Shown: positions 1-8,721, counted from the stretch's first letter. The stretch is DNA of 64,000 nt from Centipeda artemidis DSM 19719 (GCF_000426665.1 NZ_AUFU01000003.1:1-64000); one strand, 5' to 3'. Translations and numbers: made by a program. The notes: generated by a model not told the origin, from the sequence alone.

Positions 1-170
1 TAGCATTCCTTTCGGAATGTTGTCCCCATCTGATCGGCAGGTTGTCTACGTGTTACTCACCCGTTTGCCACTAAGCTCATAAAAGCAAGCTTTCATTCGC
101 TCCGTTCGACTTGCATGTGTTAAGCACGCCGCCAGCGTTCGTCCTGAGCCAGGATCAAACTCTCCGTAAA
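1..170 (-). rRNA. rrs: 16S ribosomal RNA, 5' end only
   Basis: Reading the minus strand, the sequence begins near 170 and soon contains the universal 16S 5' primer site (complement at about 144-163, AGAGTTTGATCCTGGCTCAG). It continues through the helix-6 region to the window edge, so only the first ~170 nt are present. A promoter lies about 180 nt upstream. The exact mature 5' end is estimated from alignment by memory to other Firmicute 16S genes. Confidence 0.97.
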
Positions 171-352
171 AGAAGAGTCTCACTCGACTCATTAATGTCA
201 TTCTGTAAAAGAATTGTTTTCGTTGACCTAATTATCAACGATGTTGCATCTGGCTTCGGTTAGATTATCTCTAACCTCTCTGCATTGTGTAGTTTTCAGG
301 GTACATCTCGTGCCGTTTTCAGATTATTTCCTCATATCGGCGCGGTTTATAT
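171..352 (-). other. rRNA operon leader
   Basis: This is the transcribed leader between the putative rRNA promoter and the 16S 5' end. It has no plausible coding frame. It is expected to hold processing and antitermination signals, but I did not identify a convincing boxB/boxA pair by eye. Confidence 0.6.
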
Positions 353-381
353 AATATAACATAGGTCTTTTTTTGCGTCAA
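353..381 (-). promoter_or_regulatory. rRNA operon promoter
   Basis: Minus strand: TTGACG, 17-nt spacer, TATATT, in an AT-rich stretch upstream of the 16S leader. It is a near-consensus housekeeping-sigma promoter. A second TTGACA (complement at 410-415) lies further upstream but has no good -10. Confidence 0.75.
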
Positions 382-402
382 GCCCCTTTTTGATAATTTT
401 CA

Positions 403-432
403 TTGTTTATGTCAAAAATCTTATGCTATAAT
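403..432 (+). promoter_or_regulatory. thiN promoter
   Basis: TTGTTT, 18-nt spacer, TATAAT, followed 18 nt later by an AAAGGAG ribosome binding site (about 446-452) and the thiN ATG. The promoter diverges from the rRNA promoter. I see no TPP riboswitch in the short leader. Confidence 0.65.
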
Positions 433-460
433 TCATAATACATAGAAAGGAGCAGCGTCT

Positions 461-1186
461 ATGCATACGCTTTCTCTTTCCGGAATACATGTCACTCTTC
501 CCTGTGCTGCTGCAGAACTACTGATTTGTATAGGGGGCGGACGTGCTCCCTCTCCGACATGGTTCACAGATCTTCTATCCGCAATGGAAAAGTCCGGCAT
601 TACATCTCATATTTTGGCAATTGACAAAGGTGTCAATCTGTGTCGTGCAGTCTCAAAGTCCCCCTCCCTACTGATTGGTGACGGAGACAGCGCTTCTCCA
701 GAAGCATGGGCTTGGGCGGTCGAGCACGGAGCAGAGGTATATCGCTTCCCTGTGGAAAAAGACGATTCGGATACGGCTCTTTCTCTCCGAATTGCGGCAC
801 AGCATTTCACGCGCCCACTGATCATTTTGACGGCGGCGTTTGGCGGTCGTTTGGATCATCTTTTCAGTACTGCTGCGATCTGCGCGCACGCGCCCGTTCC
901 GTGCATTTTGATTGATGAAAAGGAAGCGCTCCTCTATTTACACGGCGGTGAATCGATTTCTATCGCATGTGACGAGATGCCACGCGCCATTTCCTTACTC
1001 CCCTTTACGGAGGAATGTGCGGGGGTAACGACACAGGGGCTGCATTGGGAGCTAACAGGCACAGTGATCTCCGCACGTGCATCAACAACCATTAGCAATA
1101 TCATTTCTCCGAAGAATACGGCACGGCGCTTCTCCATTCATTTAGAGCGCGGCATTCTCGGCGTCTATCTCTGCTGGCAGGAATAG
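461..1186 (+). CDS. thiN: thiamine pyrophosphokinase
   Basis: It transfers pyrophosphate from ATP to thiamine to give TPP, in the cytoplasm. The 241-aa protein shows the family landmarks: GDGDS near residue 73 (metal/ATP site), EKDDSDT near 100, and GGRLDH near 125, the thiamine/catalytic region. Length is typical (about 210-250 aa). The start ATG has an AAAGGAG site 8-9 nt upstream. It is followed directly by the TtcA-like gene and preceded by the divergent rRNA promoter. Firmicutes often keep thiN near translation or ribosome-biogenesis genes. Confidence 0.9.
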   Translation: MHTLSLSGIHVTLPCAAAELLICIGGGRAPSPTWFTDLLSAMEKSGITSHILAIDKGVNLCRAVSKSPSLLIGDGDSASPEAWAWAVEHGAEVYRFPVEKDDSDTALSLRIAAQHFTRPLIILTAAFGGRLDHLFSTAAICAHAPVPCILIDEKEALLYLHGGESISIACDEMPRAISLLPFTEECAGVTTQGLHWELTGTVISARASTTISNIISPKNTARRFSIHLERGILGVYLCWQE

Positions 1187-1204
1187 GTGGGAGTTTTAGG
1201 ATTC

Positions 1205-1987
1205 ATGAATATCAATATACCGCAGTCTTATTTCAGCAAACTCATGCGCGCGGTGGTCGAGTTCGAACTCATCGAGAACGGCGACCGCATTCTCATTGGT
1301 GTTTCGGGCGGCAAGGACAGCATCTTCCTAACCTATGCGCTCGCTATTCTGCGCGAGCGGTTAAAAAAAGATTTCTCCATCGCGGCATTTACGGTAAACC
1401 CGCAGTTCGACGAGCCGTTCGATACGGATGCCATCGCCGCGTTCTGCAAAAGCCTTGACGTCTCCTATGAGGTTGTAGATGTGGACATTGCGGGAACGAT
1501 AGCGGCACAGGACGATAAAAGCCCCTGTTTCACCTGTGCATTCTTCCGACGTGGTGCCGTGAACCGCTACGCTGCTAAGCATAATATGAACAAGGTGGCA
1601 TACGCGCACCATCATGACGACGCAGTGGAGACATTTTTGATGAGCCTATTCTATTCGGGACAGCTCAACACATTCCGTCCAAAGACCTATCTGGAGCGGA
1701 CAAATCTGACGGTCATTCGCCCGCTCGTCTATTTCCGCGAGCAGGAACTCATCGACGCGATACGATATCATGGGTTCACACCGCTGCCGTCCCCCTGCCC
1801 GCATAACGGCAATACGACGCGTCAAACAGTGAAGGAGCTCATCGCGAGACTCGGCATGGAAAATCCGTTGCTCTACGATCACCTCTCTGCCGGAATGCGC
1901 GAGGGCGCGCTCGGCGAACTATGGCCGGCGACCAAGACACGCAAGGAAATGGAGAAAACCTACCGTGCATTTATGCAAAAGGCATAG
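1205..1987 (+). CDS. TtcA-family tRNA 2-thiolation PP-loop ATPase
   Basis: This is an adenylating PP-loop ATPase of the TtcA/TtuA superfamily, expected to thiolate a tRNA base. The SGGKDS PP-loop lies near residue 35 and is the diagnostic motif. A CFTC pair (about residue 103) and HHHDD follow, as in TtcA-like proteins that hold an Fe-S cluster; a third Cys in PSPCPH fits the usual CXXC + C arrangement. The frame is open from a GTG at 1187, which touches the thiN stop, but the ATG at 1205 gives the expected MNI...PQSYFSKL start and has an upstream TAGGA. Which nucleotide is modified cannot be told from this sequence. Confidence 0.82.
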   Translation: MNINIPQSYFSKLMRAVVEFELIENGDRILIGVSGGKDSIFLTYALAILRERLKKDFSIAAFTVNPQFDEPFDTDAIAAFCKSLDVSYEVVDVDIAGTIAAQDDKSPCFTCAFFRRGAVNRYAAKHNMNKVAYAHHHDDAVETFLMSLFYSGQLNTFRPKTYLERTNLTVIRPLVYFREQELIDAIRYHGFTPLPSPCPHNGNTTRQTVKELIARLGMENPLLYDHLSAGMREGALGELWPATKTRKEMEKTYRAFMQKA

Positions 1988-2038
1988 AAAAATCCGGTAT
2001 TCGATGTAAATATAAGTTACGTCGAATACCGGATTTTT
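1988..2038 (+). terminator. strong intrinsic terminator after the TtcA-like gene
   Basis: A 22-bp stem with one G-T pair (1988-2009 with 2017-2038) and a 7-nt loop, flanked by A and T runs, begins immediately after the stop codon. It could work on both strands. The right arm also forms part of the 136-bp repeat described next. Confidence 0.85.
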
Positions 2039-2345
2039 CGCAGCAACACAGCTATGCGCCAAAATCGCGCGTTTTACCGTAACCCAAGTGACGCGCTAGA
2101 TTTGATGCATAGCAAGGAATGAGGAGAATGCGAGCGACGGCGTAGTCAAAAGCTACTCCTAGCGAAGCATTCGACGACATGACACCGCTGTGCGCCAAGA
2201 TCGCGCCTTATACCGCAACCTGAGTGACGCGGAAGTTTGGATGCAGCGCAAGGAACAAGAAAAATACAAGGGAAGGCGTAGATGAAACCTACGTCGACCG
2301 CAGGATTTTTCGCAGTGACACAGCGATGCGCCAAAATCGCGTGTC
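1993..2345. repeat. degenerate tandem array, 136-bp period, about 2.6 copies
   Basis: Landmarks recur at exactly 136-bp steps: TGCGCCAA(A/G)ATCGCG at 2055, 2191 and 2327; GTGACGCG at about 2089 and 2225; and a small hairpin starting near 2005, 2141 (CGTAG...CTACT) and 2277 (CGTAG...CTACG). The units align without gaps over most of their length, with roughly two thirds identity by eye. There is no credible coding frame. The array fills the whole 366-bp gap between the two convergent genes, so no other element is proposed here. Confidence 0.8.
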
Positions 2346-2353
2346 ACGCCTTC

Positions 2354-3859
2354 TTAGTCGCGACCGAGCTTGTCGCGCAATATCACATCATGCGCCCCGC
2401 CCTCGACAATACTGGTCGAGGAGACAAGCGTCAACTTTGCCTTGTCACGGAACTCCGGCAAGGAGAGTGCACCGCAGTTGCACATGGTTGAGCGAATCTT
2501 CGAAAGCGTTGTCTCGACGTTTTCCTTTAGAGGTCCTGCATAAGGCACATACGAATCCACGCCCTCTTCAAAGGAAAGTTTTTTACTGCCGCCGAGGTCA
2601 TAGCGCTGCCAGTTGCGCGCACGGTTCGACCCTTCGCCCCAATATTCCTTATAATAGGTACCGTTCACCATGACGCGATCTGTCGGACTCTCGTCGAACC
2701 GGGAGAAGTAGCGCCCGAGCATCAGGAAATCTGCCCCCATCGCGAGCGCGAGCGTCATATGATAATCGTAAACAATGCCGCCGTCGGAACAGATGGGAAT
2801 GTAGACGCCCGTTTCCTTATAATATTTATCGCGCTCCGCACAAACGTCAATGAGCGCCGTCGCCTGCCCGCGCCCGATGCCCTTTGTCTCGCGCGTGATG
2901 CAGATAGAACCGCCGCCGATACCGACCTTGATAAAGTCTGCGCCTGCATTTGCAAGGAAGCGGAATCCCTCCCCGTCTACAACGTTGCCCGCACCAACCT
3001 TTACCGCATCGCCAAATTCCTCACGAATATGCTGTATCGTGAGCCGCTGCCACTCGGAAAAGCCCTCGGAGGAATCGATGCAGAGGACGTCCACGCCCGC
3101 CGCTATAAGTGCAGGCACGCGTTCGGCATAATCGCGCGTATTGATGCCCGCACCGACAATATAGCTCTTGTTGTCGTCCGTCAGCTCGAGATCGTTTTCC
3201 TTATTATCCGTATAGTCTTTGCGGAACACCATATAGCGAAGACGTTGATTTTTATCTACGAGCGGGAGCATATTGAGCTTATGATCCCAAATGAGATCGT
3301 TCGCATGTGTCAGCGTCGTGGAATCTGCATCCGCCCAAACGAGTTTTTCGAACGGCGTCATAAATGTAGCGACTTTCGTATCGAGCGACATGCGCGATAC
3401 GCGATAATCGCGGCTCGTCACAATTCCGACAAGTTTCCCGTTGGCAGAACCGTCCTCGGTTACTGCCATCGTCGAATGCCCTGTCTTTGCGAGCAAATCG
3501 AGCACGCCGCCGAGCGTCGTCTCCGGACTGATATTCGAATCACTGCTGACAAACCCGGATTTATAATTTTTTACACGGGAAACCATCGCCGCTTCCTCTG
3601 CGATACTCTGCGATCCATAAATGAATGAAATACCGCCCTGTTTAGCAAGCGCAATTGCCATCGTATCGTTCGAAACTGCCTGCATGATTGCAGATGTGAG
3701 CGGAATATTCATTGAAAGCGCCGGCTCTTCATCTCGGTGAAATTTGACGAGCGGCGTGCGCAGAGAAACATTCGCTGGAAAGCATTCTGCCGAGGAGTAT
3801 CCCGGAATGAGCAAATACTCTCCAAATGTGTGGGATGGCTCCGTGTAATAATGTGCCAA
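2354..3859 (-). CDS. guaB: inosine-5'-monophosphate dehydrogenase
   Basis: It oxidises IMP to XMP with NAD, the committed step of GMP synthesis. A TIM barrel is interrupted by a CBS pair at about residues 95-220. The catalytic loop [17 protein letters not shown] carries the active-site Cys, and [12 protein letters not shown] provides the flap Arg-Tyr dyad. The start is set at TTG 3859: GAAAGGAAGGG lies 6 nt upstream and the protein then begins [11 protein letters not shown]. The first ATG (3889) would lie only about 6 nt after the predicted transcription start. The protein is about 501 aa. The residues resemble the divergent IMPDH of Tritrichomonas foetus, including Arg three residues after the catalytic Cys. 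It is a single-gene unit. Confidence 0.93.
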   Translation of the reverse strand: MAHYYTEPSHTFGEYLLIPGYSSAECFPANVSLRTPLVKFHRDEEPALSMNIPLTSAIMQAVSNDTMAIALAKQGGISFIYGSQSIAEEAAMVSRVKNYKSGFVSSDSNISPETTLGGVLDLLAKTGHSTMAVTEDGSANGKLVGIVTSRDYRVSRMSLDTKVATFMTPFEKLVWADADSTTLTHANDLIWDHKLNMLPLVDKNQRLRYMVFRKDYTDNKENDLELTDDNKSYIVGAGINTRDYAERVPALIAAGVDVLCIDSSEGFSEWQRLTIQHIREEFGDAVKVGAGNVVDGEGFRFLANAGADFIKVGIGGGSICITRETKGIGRGQATALIDVCAERDKYYKETGVYIPICSDGGIVYDYHMTLALAMGADFLMLGRYFSRFDESPTDRVMVNGTYYKEYWGEGSNRARNWQRYDLGGSKKLSFEEGVDSYVPYAGPLKENVETTLSKIRSTMCNCGALSLPEFRDKAKLTLVSSTSIVEGGAHDVILRDKLGRD

Positions 3860-3901
3860 CTTGACCCTTCCTTTCTGTTTCTTCATCAAATTTTTCTGTC
3901 A

Positions 3902-3930
3902 AATATACACGTTTCCGACGTATGTGTCAA
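3902..3930 (-). promoter_or_regulatory. guaB promoter
   Basis: Minus strand: TTGACA, 17-nt spacer, TATATT, which is close to consensus. The transcript would start near 3895, giving a leader of about 36 nt to the TTG start. That supports rejecting the in-frame ATG codons at 3887-3889 and 3884-3886. There is no room for a guanine riboswitch. Confidence 0.8.
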
Positions 3931-3990
3931 CCCGTCGCGGCCGAATATTACCCGTGATATAGGTATAGTTTCAAGTGTTTTGACTTGCTG

Positions 3991-4028
3991 TAAAAAAATC
4001 CCTAAGAGCTCTGCGCTGCTCTTAGGGA
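3991..4028 (-). terminator. terminator downstream of tRNA-Leu
   Basis: An 11-bp perfect stem (3999-4009 with 4018-4028) is followed on the minus strand by seven T. It lies 25 nt past the tRNA-Leu 3' end and insulates guaB. Confidence 0.88.
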
Positions 4029-4053
4029 GATTACCCCGTAGGGATATTTGCTG

Positions 4054-4140
4054 TGGTGCCGAAGGCCGGGGTCGAACCGGCACGTTGTTGCCAACGGCAG
4101 ATTTTGAGTCTGCTGCGTCTGCCAATTCCGCCACTTCGGC
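4054..4140 (-). tRNA. tRNA-Leu (anticodon CAA)
   Basis: An 87-nt class II cloverleaf with acceptor GCCGAAG/CTTCGGC, a long variable arm, a TTCGA T-loop and an encoded CCA. The anticodon loop CTCAAAA gives CAA, reading UUG. Confidence 0.97.
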
Positions 4141-4166
4141 GCGTGGAGCCTGTCGGCTCGCTGTGT

Positions 4167-4196
4167 ATTATAGCATTGCAAAGGGAGCATTGTCAA
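4167..4196 (-). promoter_or_regulatory. tRNA-Leu promoter
   Basis: Minus strand: TTGACA, 18-nt spacer, TATAAT. Both hexamers are consensus. The -35 overlaps the stop codon of the Nudix gene. A GC-rich discriminator-like stretch follows. Confidence 0.85.
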
Positions 4197-4594
4197 CGCA
4201 GATATGCTTCAAGCCGGCGGATGAGTTCCGCATCCGCTTCAAACCATCGCACCGTATAAAGATCCTGCAGCCCAAGCCATCGTCCCTCCGAGTGTACCCG
4301 CAGCTCCGGCTCGCCGGATACATAGCGGCAGATATAGAGGCGCATATTCATGTGGAACTCCGGATAGTCGTGATCCAGTGTGCCCAGCAGCTCCTCCACA
4401 GTAACCTCAATGCCGAGTTCCTCACGAATCTCTCTGATAAGCGCCGCTTCGTCTGTCTCGCCCGGCTCCACCTTGCCGCCCGTGAACTCCCACGTCCCCG
4501 CGTAGTCACCGTAACTGCGGCAGGCGCCGTATACCTTTCCTTCGCGCAGGATCGCGCCGGCAACGACATCGATATGTTTTCGTATTTCGCTCAT
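4193..4594 (-). CDS. Nudix hydrolase, MutT-like (deoxy)nucleoside triphosphate pyrophosphohydrolase
   Basis: The 133-aa single-domain protein has a complete Nudix box, GGKVEPGETDEAALIREI running into REELGI, at about residues 39-61. This matches GX5EX7REUXEEXGU. It is the same size as MutT and the CTP pyrophosphohydrolases; WEFTGGKVEPGE is the usual MutT-type lead-in. The likely role is cleaning the nucleotide pool, for example oxidised dGTP, but substrate cannot be fixed from sequence. The gene starts 3 nt after the gpsA stop, so it is probably the last gene of the tcdA-gpsA transcript. Confidence 0.88.
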   Translation of the reverse strand: MSEIRKHIDVVAGAILREGKVYGACRSYGDYAGTWEFTGGKVEPGETDEAALIREIREELGIEVTVEELLGTLDHDYPEFHMNMRLYICRYVSGEPELRVHSEGRWLGLQDLYTVRWFEADAELIRRLEAYLR

Positions 4595-4597
4595 ATC

Positions 4598-5578
4598 CTA
4601 ATCCTTCTCCCCCTTGGTCGCGCGGAGGAACAGCCGTGTCAGCTGCTCCCGCGGATCGGCACCGCGTACGACAATCTCATAGACGGTCTCGGAGATGGGC
4701 AAATCAACGCCGTATTTCTGCGAGAGCGCCATGAGAGCCTCCGACGTATAGACCCCCTCGGCAATCTTATGAAACTCATCCGCCGTGCCGCGTACCACCG
4801 CTTCGCCATAGCGGCGGTTGTTGCTGTGCGGCGAAAACAGCGTTGCCTCATAGTCGCCGAGATGCGAAAGTCCGTAGATGGTCTCACCGTCGCCGCCCAT
4901 CGCCTGCACGAGCCGATAGAGCTCTCGCGTGCCGCGCGCCATGAGCGCGCCCTTGAGGCTGCCATAAGACAACCCGTCCAGCATCCCTGCGGCAAGACCA
5001 ATGACGTTCTTTGCCGCCGCACCAACCTCCGTGCCGAGCAGATCCTCTCCATAATAGAAACGAATCAAGGGGCTTGAAAGTTCTTCAACAAGCGCGCGCA
5101 GCTCCTCGCGTTCCTCCCCCGCAATCACCATACAGTTTGGAATCTCGCGTACAAAATCCTGCACATGCCCGGGGCCCACCCATACGAGGGGACGCACCGT
5201 ATCGCCAAGCTCCTCATGCACCACTGTTGTCAGCCGCTTTCCTGTGCCGATCTCGATCCCCTTCATGCAGAGGATCACCTGCTTTCCTGTGAGCAGACCG
5301 GTCATTCCCGCAGCATTGAGATCACGCAGGAAGCTGCGCAGCGCCTGTGCATGAATCGAGATGATCACTGTATCCGCAAATCGAAGCGCCGCCGCAAGAT
5401 CATCCGTGAGCCGCACCGCCTCGGGCATCGTCAGGAACTCGTTCCGCCGCGACGCATAGAGCTGCGCGAGATGCGGCGAGCCTTCCCGTCCCCACAGCAT
5501 GACCTCATGTCCGATCCGATGTGCATACCACGCATGAAAGGAGCCCCAACGCCCGCATCCAAGTACAGAAATCTTCAT
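4598..5578 (-). CDS. gpsA: NAD(P)-dependent glycerol-3-phosphate dehydrogenase
   Basis: It reduces dihydroxyacetone phosphate to sn-glycerol-3-phosphate for phospholipid synthesis. The Rossmann motif is GCGRWGSF at residues 7-14. CMKGIE and VGPGH resemble the family KG and GP motifs, and GAAAKNVIGLAAG near 190 carries the catalytic Lys. The length of 326 aa is normal for GpsA. The start overlaps the tcdA stop by 4 nt (ATGA), so the two are translationally coupled. PlsX in this window feeds the next step of the same pathway. Confidence 0.9.
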   Translation of the reverse strand: MKISVLGCGRWGSFHAWYAHRIGHEVMLWGREGSPHLAQLYASRRNEFLTMPEAVRLTDDLAAALRFADTVIISIHAQALRSFLRDLNAAGMTGLLTGKQVILCMKGIEIGTGKRLTTVVHEELGDTVRPLVWVGPGHVQDFVREIPNCMVIAGEEREELRALVEELSSPLIRFYYGEDLLGTEVGAAAKNVIGLAAGMLDGLSYGSLKGALMARGTRELYRLVQAMGGDGETIYGLSHLGDYEATLFSPHSNNRRYGEAVVRGTADEFHKIAEGVYTSEALMALSQKYGVDLPISETVYEIVVRGADPREQLTRLFLRATKGEKD

Positions 5579-6312
5579 GCCGATACCTCCACATGAATCC
5601 CCAACAGATCACGAATGACTTCGCCCGCCATAATCATCCCCACGACCGGCGGAACAAAAGAGACGCTCCCCGGCACACTGTTCCTGCCGGGAGCAGGGGG
5701 CTCTTTTCCGCCGGTCGGATGCTGCGGACGTTCGCGCGAGCAGACGACCTTGAGATGCGGCACGTTATACTCCTTAAGTTTTTTCCGCATCACACGTGCG
5801 AGCGGATCCACCTTCGTCTCGTAGATGTCCAATACCTCGAACAGTGTCGGATCGAGTTTGTTCGCCGCCCCCATGCTCGAGATGATCGGTATACCGCGTG
5901 CGCAGCACCGGCGCGCCAGATCAATCTTTGCCGACACCGTATCCACCGCATCCACGACATAATCATAACGCTGCGCAAAAAAATCATCCGCATTCTCCGG
6001 CAGATAAAACGCCTGTATCCCTGTCACCTTGCAGTGCGGGGTGATACCGTGAATGCGCACCGTCATTGCTTCGACCTTCGGCATCCCAATGGTATCCGTA
6101 CATGCGTGGATCTGCCGGTTGATATTCGTCACATCGACGCAGTCGTTGTCAACGAGTGTCAAATGCCCAACACCCGCACGGGCAAGAGCCTCGGCGGTAA
6201 ACGAACCGACGCCGCCAATACCAAACACAGCGATGGAGGCGCCGGCAAGCCGCGCCATACCGGCCACGCCGAGCAACATCTCAGTCCGCATAAAGCGGCT
6301 GCGCACATCCAT
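5575..6312 (-). CDS. tcdA: tRNA threonylcarbamoyladenosine dehydratase (TcdA/YgdL, ThiF-like)
   Basis: An E1-like adenylating enzyme that cyclises t6A37 of tRNA to ct6A. Visible features are the nucleotide-binding GIGGVGSF near residue 31, DNDCVDVTNINRQ near 55, and VVDAVDTVSAKIDL near 118, which are hallmarks of the YgdL branch. The 245-aa length fits. A loop with PGRNSVPGSVSFVPP is typical of TcdA, which makes ThiF or MoeB unlikely. The tsaD gene at the other end of the window makes the t6A that this enzyme would modify. Confidence 0.88.
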   Translation of the reverse strand: MDVRSRFMRTEMLLGVAGMARLAGASIAVFGIGGVGSFTAEALARAGVGHLTLVDNDCVDVTNINRQIHACTDTIGMPKVEAMTVRIHGITPHCKVTGIQAFYLPENADDFFAQRYDYVVDAVDTVSAKIDLARRCCARGIPIISSMGAANKLDPTLFEVLDIYETKVDPLARVMRKKLKEYNVPHLKVVCSRERPQHPTGGKEPPAPGRNSVPGSVSFVPPVVGMIMAGEVIRDLLGIHVEVSA

Positions 6313-6407
6313 AGACCTCTGCCTTTCTCTCCTAAAATCCCGGCATACACGACAAAGGGAGCTGCCGCGAACATACGCCGCAGCAGCCCCACAGAAATTT
6401 ACAAAAT

Positions 6408-6824
6408 TTACTTAACCACGAGCACAGGGCATTTTGCCTGTTCTACAACGTACTGACTGACGCTGCCGAGGAGTACACCCTTGACAACACCAAGCCCGCG
6501 GCTGCCCATGACGATGAGGTCGATGTTGTTCGACTCCGCAAAGTCGAGGACAACGACCGCCGGCGAACCGGTATCCGAGAACGACTCCTTCTCGACGCCC
6601 TCCGGCACCATCTCCATCGCGCGCTCGAGAATCACATTCCCCGCTTTCGTTACGGAGTCCAAAATCGCATCCGAGAGCACCGCGTTGATGGCGAGCTGAT
6701 TAATATTTGCAACGTAGAGGAAGTTTACCTTCGCATTGCAGAGCTTTGCCAGCATGACCGCCTTTTCAATGGCGCGGTCAGCGCCTTCCGAACCGTCCAC
6801 CGGCACCAAAATATTCTTCATCAT
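6408..6824 (-). CDS. universal stress protein, UspA family
   Basis: A single 138-aa Usp domain. It begins NILVPVDGSEGADRAIEKA and ends with GSRGLGVVKGVLLGSVSQ, matching the ATP-binding GX2GX9G(S/T) signature, so this is probably a nucleotide-binding Usp. The start ATG is preceded by AAGGAGGAA. A second, related Usp gene lies 49 nt upstream on the same strand. Confidence 0.9.
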   Translation of the reverse strand: MMKNILVPVDGSEGADRAIEKAVMLAKLCNAKVNFLYVANINQLAINAVLSDAILDSVTKAGNVILERAMEMVPEGVEKESFSDTGSPAVVVLDFAESNNIDLIVMGSRGLGVVKGVLLGSVSQYVVEQAKCPVLVVK

Positions 6825-6873
6825 GGCAGTTCCTCCTTTTCCTCAAAGAACCTAAACCACTCTATCGCAAAAC

Positions 6874-7320
6874 TCACGCCCGCCCCGCCACTAAGATACG
6901 CGTATGCGCACGTTCGAGCACTGCCTGCGAAACGCTCCCGAGCAGAATACCGCTCACGCGCGAAGTTTTTCTCCCGCCGATGGCAATCAGTGCGCTCTTC
7001 TCCTCATCGGCAAAGCGCAGAATCTCTTCAACAGTACTCCCGACACGCAGGAAGCTGCTATACGCGACACCTGCGGGCAAAACCGCCGCCGCTGCGGAGA
7101 AAATCTCCTGCGCACGTGCCGATGCAGAAGCAGTCACCGTCTCCGGGAGCCATGATGCCGCACCGTCGTCCGTGCGCTCGTCAAAGGGCGTGACGTAGAG
7201 GAAGTCTATCGTGCTGCCCGTCACGCGGGCAATTTCCCCTGCGCTTTGCGCTGCGCGAAGCGCTCCCTCCGAGCCGTCGACAGGAACGAGAATCCGTGCA
7301 TACAGCAAACAAGCGTCCAT
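6874..7320 (-). CDS. universal stress protein, UspA family (second copy)
   Basis: A 148-aa Usp-domain protein. It shares the ARILVPVDGSEGALRAAQSA opening and ends with GGRKTSRVSGILLGSVSQ, again the ATP-binding signature but with GGRKTS in place of GSRGLG. The frame extends upstream to 7503, but the extension looks non-coding; the ATG at 7320 has GAAGGGGG about 5 nt upstream and aligns with the neighbouring Usp start. The pair probably arose by duplication. Confidence 0.87.
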   Translation of the reverse strand: MDACLLYARILVPVDGSEGALRAAQSAGEIARVTGSTIDFLYVTPFDERTDDGAASWLPETVTASASARAQEIFSAAAAVLPAGVAYSSFLRVGSTVEEILRFADEEKSALIAIGGRKTSRVSGILLGSVSQAVLERAHTRILVAGRA

Positions 7321-7404
7321 CACGTCCCCCTTCCTGTTATAGTATTTATTCTTGAAAATGCGTCGAAATCCTTCTTTATTCTGACTGCTTTTGTGCAAAA
7401 ATAT

Positions 7405-7433
7405 TTGACGTTCCACGGCGAAAATGATAGACT
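7405..7433 (+). promoter_or_regulatory. ilvA promoter
   Basis: TTGACG, 17-nt spacer, TAGACT, 34 nt before the ilvA start. I see no T-box or leader peptide in the short leader. Confidence 0.6.
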
Positions 7434-7467
7434 GACCTAAATAAAGAGCAGGTAATATGGAGGCAGC

Positions 7468-8721
7468 ATGCACATGGGAGACGATCAAACACAACCGGAA
7501 CAAGAGGTCATCGTTTCATCGACAGGGATTGCGAGCATCTATGCCGCCGCAAAACAGCTCGAGGGCATTGTGCGAAAGACCCCGCTCATATACAGCGAGT
7601 ACTTCTCCGATCTCTCCGGCAACGCCGCCTATCTCAAACTCGAAAACCTCCAAATCACCGGTGCATTCAAACTGCGCGGCGCTTACAACCGCATCAGCAT
7701 GCTCACCGAGGAGGAGCGGAGTCGCGGCGTCATCACCGCCTCGGCGGGCAATCATGCGCAGGGAGTCGCCTATGCCGCACAAAAACTCGGTGTTGCCGCC
7801 GTCATCTGTATGCCTGCCACGACACCGATTCTAAAGGTCGAGGCGACCCGCGCACTAGGTGCGACGGTTATTCTGCACGGCAATGGCTTTGACGACGCCT
7901 ACGCGCACAGTCTATCGCTCCAAAAGGAGAAAGGTTTCGTCTACATCCACCCGTTCAACGACCGCGATGTCATTGTTGGTCAAGGCACGATCGCACTCGA
8001 GATCATCGACGCACTCAAGGACGTGGATGCAATTCTTGTCCCTATCGGCGGCGGCGGTCTTGTCTCAGGCGTAGCCCTTGGAACAAAGCTCGTCAACCCG
8101 CATGTGAAGATCATCGGCGTCGAGCCGGAAAACGCCGCCTGCATGAAGGCGGCGCTCTCCGGAGGAAAGCTCATCACGCTCCCCTCCGCCGATACCGTTG
8201 CCGACGGCTGCGCTGTCAAGACGGCGGGCACGCTCACATTCGAGTTCTGTCGCCGTTATCTTGATGAGATCATCACCGTCTCCGAGATGGAGATCATGAG
8301 TGCCCTGCTCTCCCTCATTGAGAAGCACAAACTCATCGCCGAAGGCGCTGGCGTACTCCCCCTCGCCGCACTGCCAAAACTCAACATACGCGGCAAGAAG
8401 ATCGCCGTTCTCGTCAGCGGCGGCAACATAGACATCTCAACGATTTCCGCACTCATCTCCAAGGCACTCATCTCGCGCGGACGCGTCTTCCGCTTCGCCG
8501 TGCAGCTCCCGGACAAGCCCGGTCAGCTGCTCAACGTCGCACAGATCCTCACCGATTTGGACGCGAATGTCATTCGTCTCGACCACGATCAGAGCATGGT
8601 CACGGACAGCTTCAAAAAAGTGCAGCTCACCGTCACTGTCGAGGCGCACGGTCAGGAACACATCGACCACATCATTCGCGCCCTCGCAGAGAATGGATTT
8701 GAGATTAACAAGATTTATTGA
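7468..8721 (+). CDS. ilvA: threonine dehydratase (threonine ammonia-lyase) with C-terminal ACT domain
   Basis: It converts threonine to 2-oxobutyrate plus ammonia using PLP. The PLP-lysine motif is GAFKLRGA near residue 67, the phosphate loop is GGGGLVSG near 195, and SAGNHAQG is near 93. Residues about 345-417 form one ACT domain (FAVQLPDKPGQLLNVAQIL). The fold therefore matches the 400-aa TdcB-like/Firmicute IlvA form rather than the E. coli form with two ACT-like domains. Biosynthetic and catabolic roles cannot be separated. GGAGG lies 4 nt before the ATG. An ArsR gene follows 20 nt downstream. Confidence 0.9.
   Translation: MHMGDDQTQPEQEVIVSSTGIASIYAAAKQLEGIVRKTPLIYSEYFSDLSGNAAYLKLENLQITGAFKLRGAYNRISMLTEEERSRGVITASAGNHAQGVAYAAQKLGVAAVICMPATTPILKVEATRALGATVILHGNGFDDAYAHSLSLQKEKGFVYIHPFNDRDVIVGQGTIALEIIDALKDVDAILVPIGGGGLVSGVALGTKLVNPHVKIIGVEPENAACMKAALSGGKLITLPSADTVADGCAVKTAGTLTFEFCRRYLDEIITVSEMEIMSALLSLIEKHKLIAEGAGVLPLAALPKLNIRGKKIAVLVSGGNIDISTISALISKALISRGRVFRFAVQLPDKPGQLLNVAQILTDLDANVIRLDHDQSMVTDSFKKVQLTVTVEAHGQEHIDHIIRALAENGFEINKIY

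Noticed and set aside
433-460. TPP riboswitch in front of thiN
   Set aside because: Only about 20-30 nt separate the promoter from the start; no thi-box is present.
1988-2345. CRISPR array
   Set aside because: Repeats are 136 bp and diverged, without short identical repeats or unique spacers.
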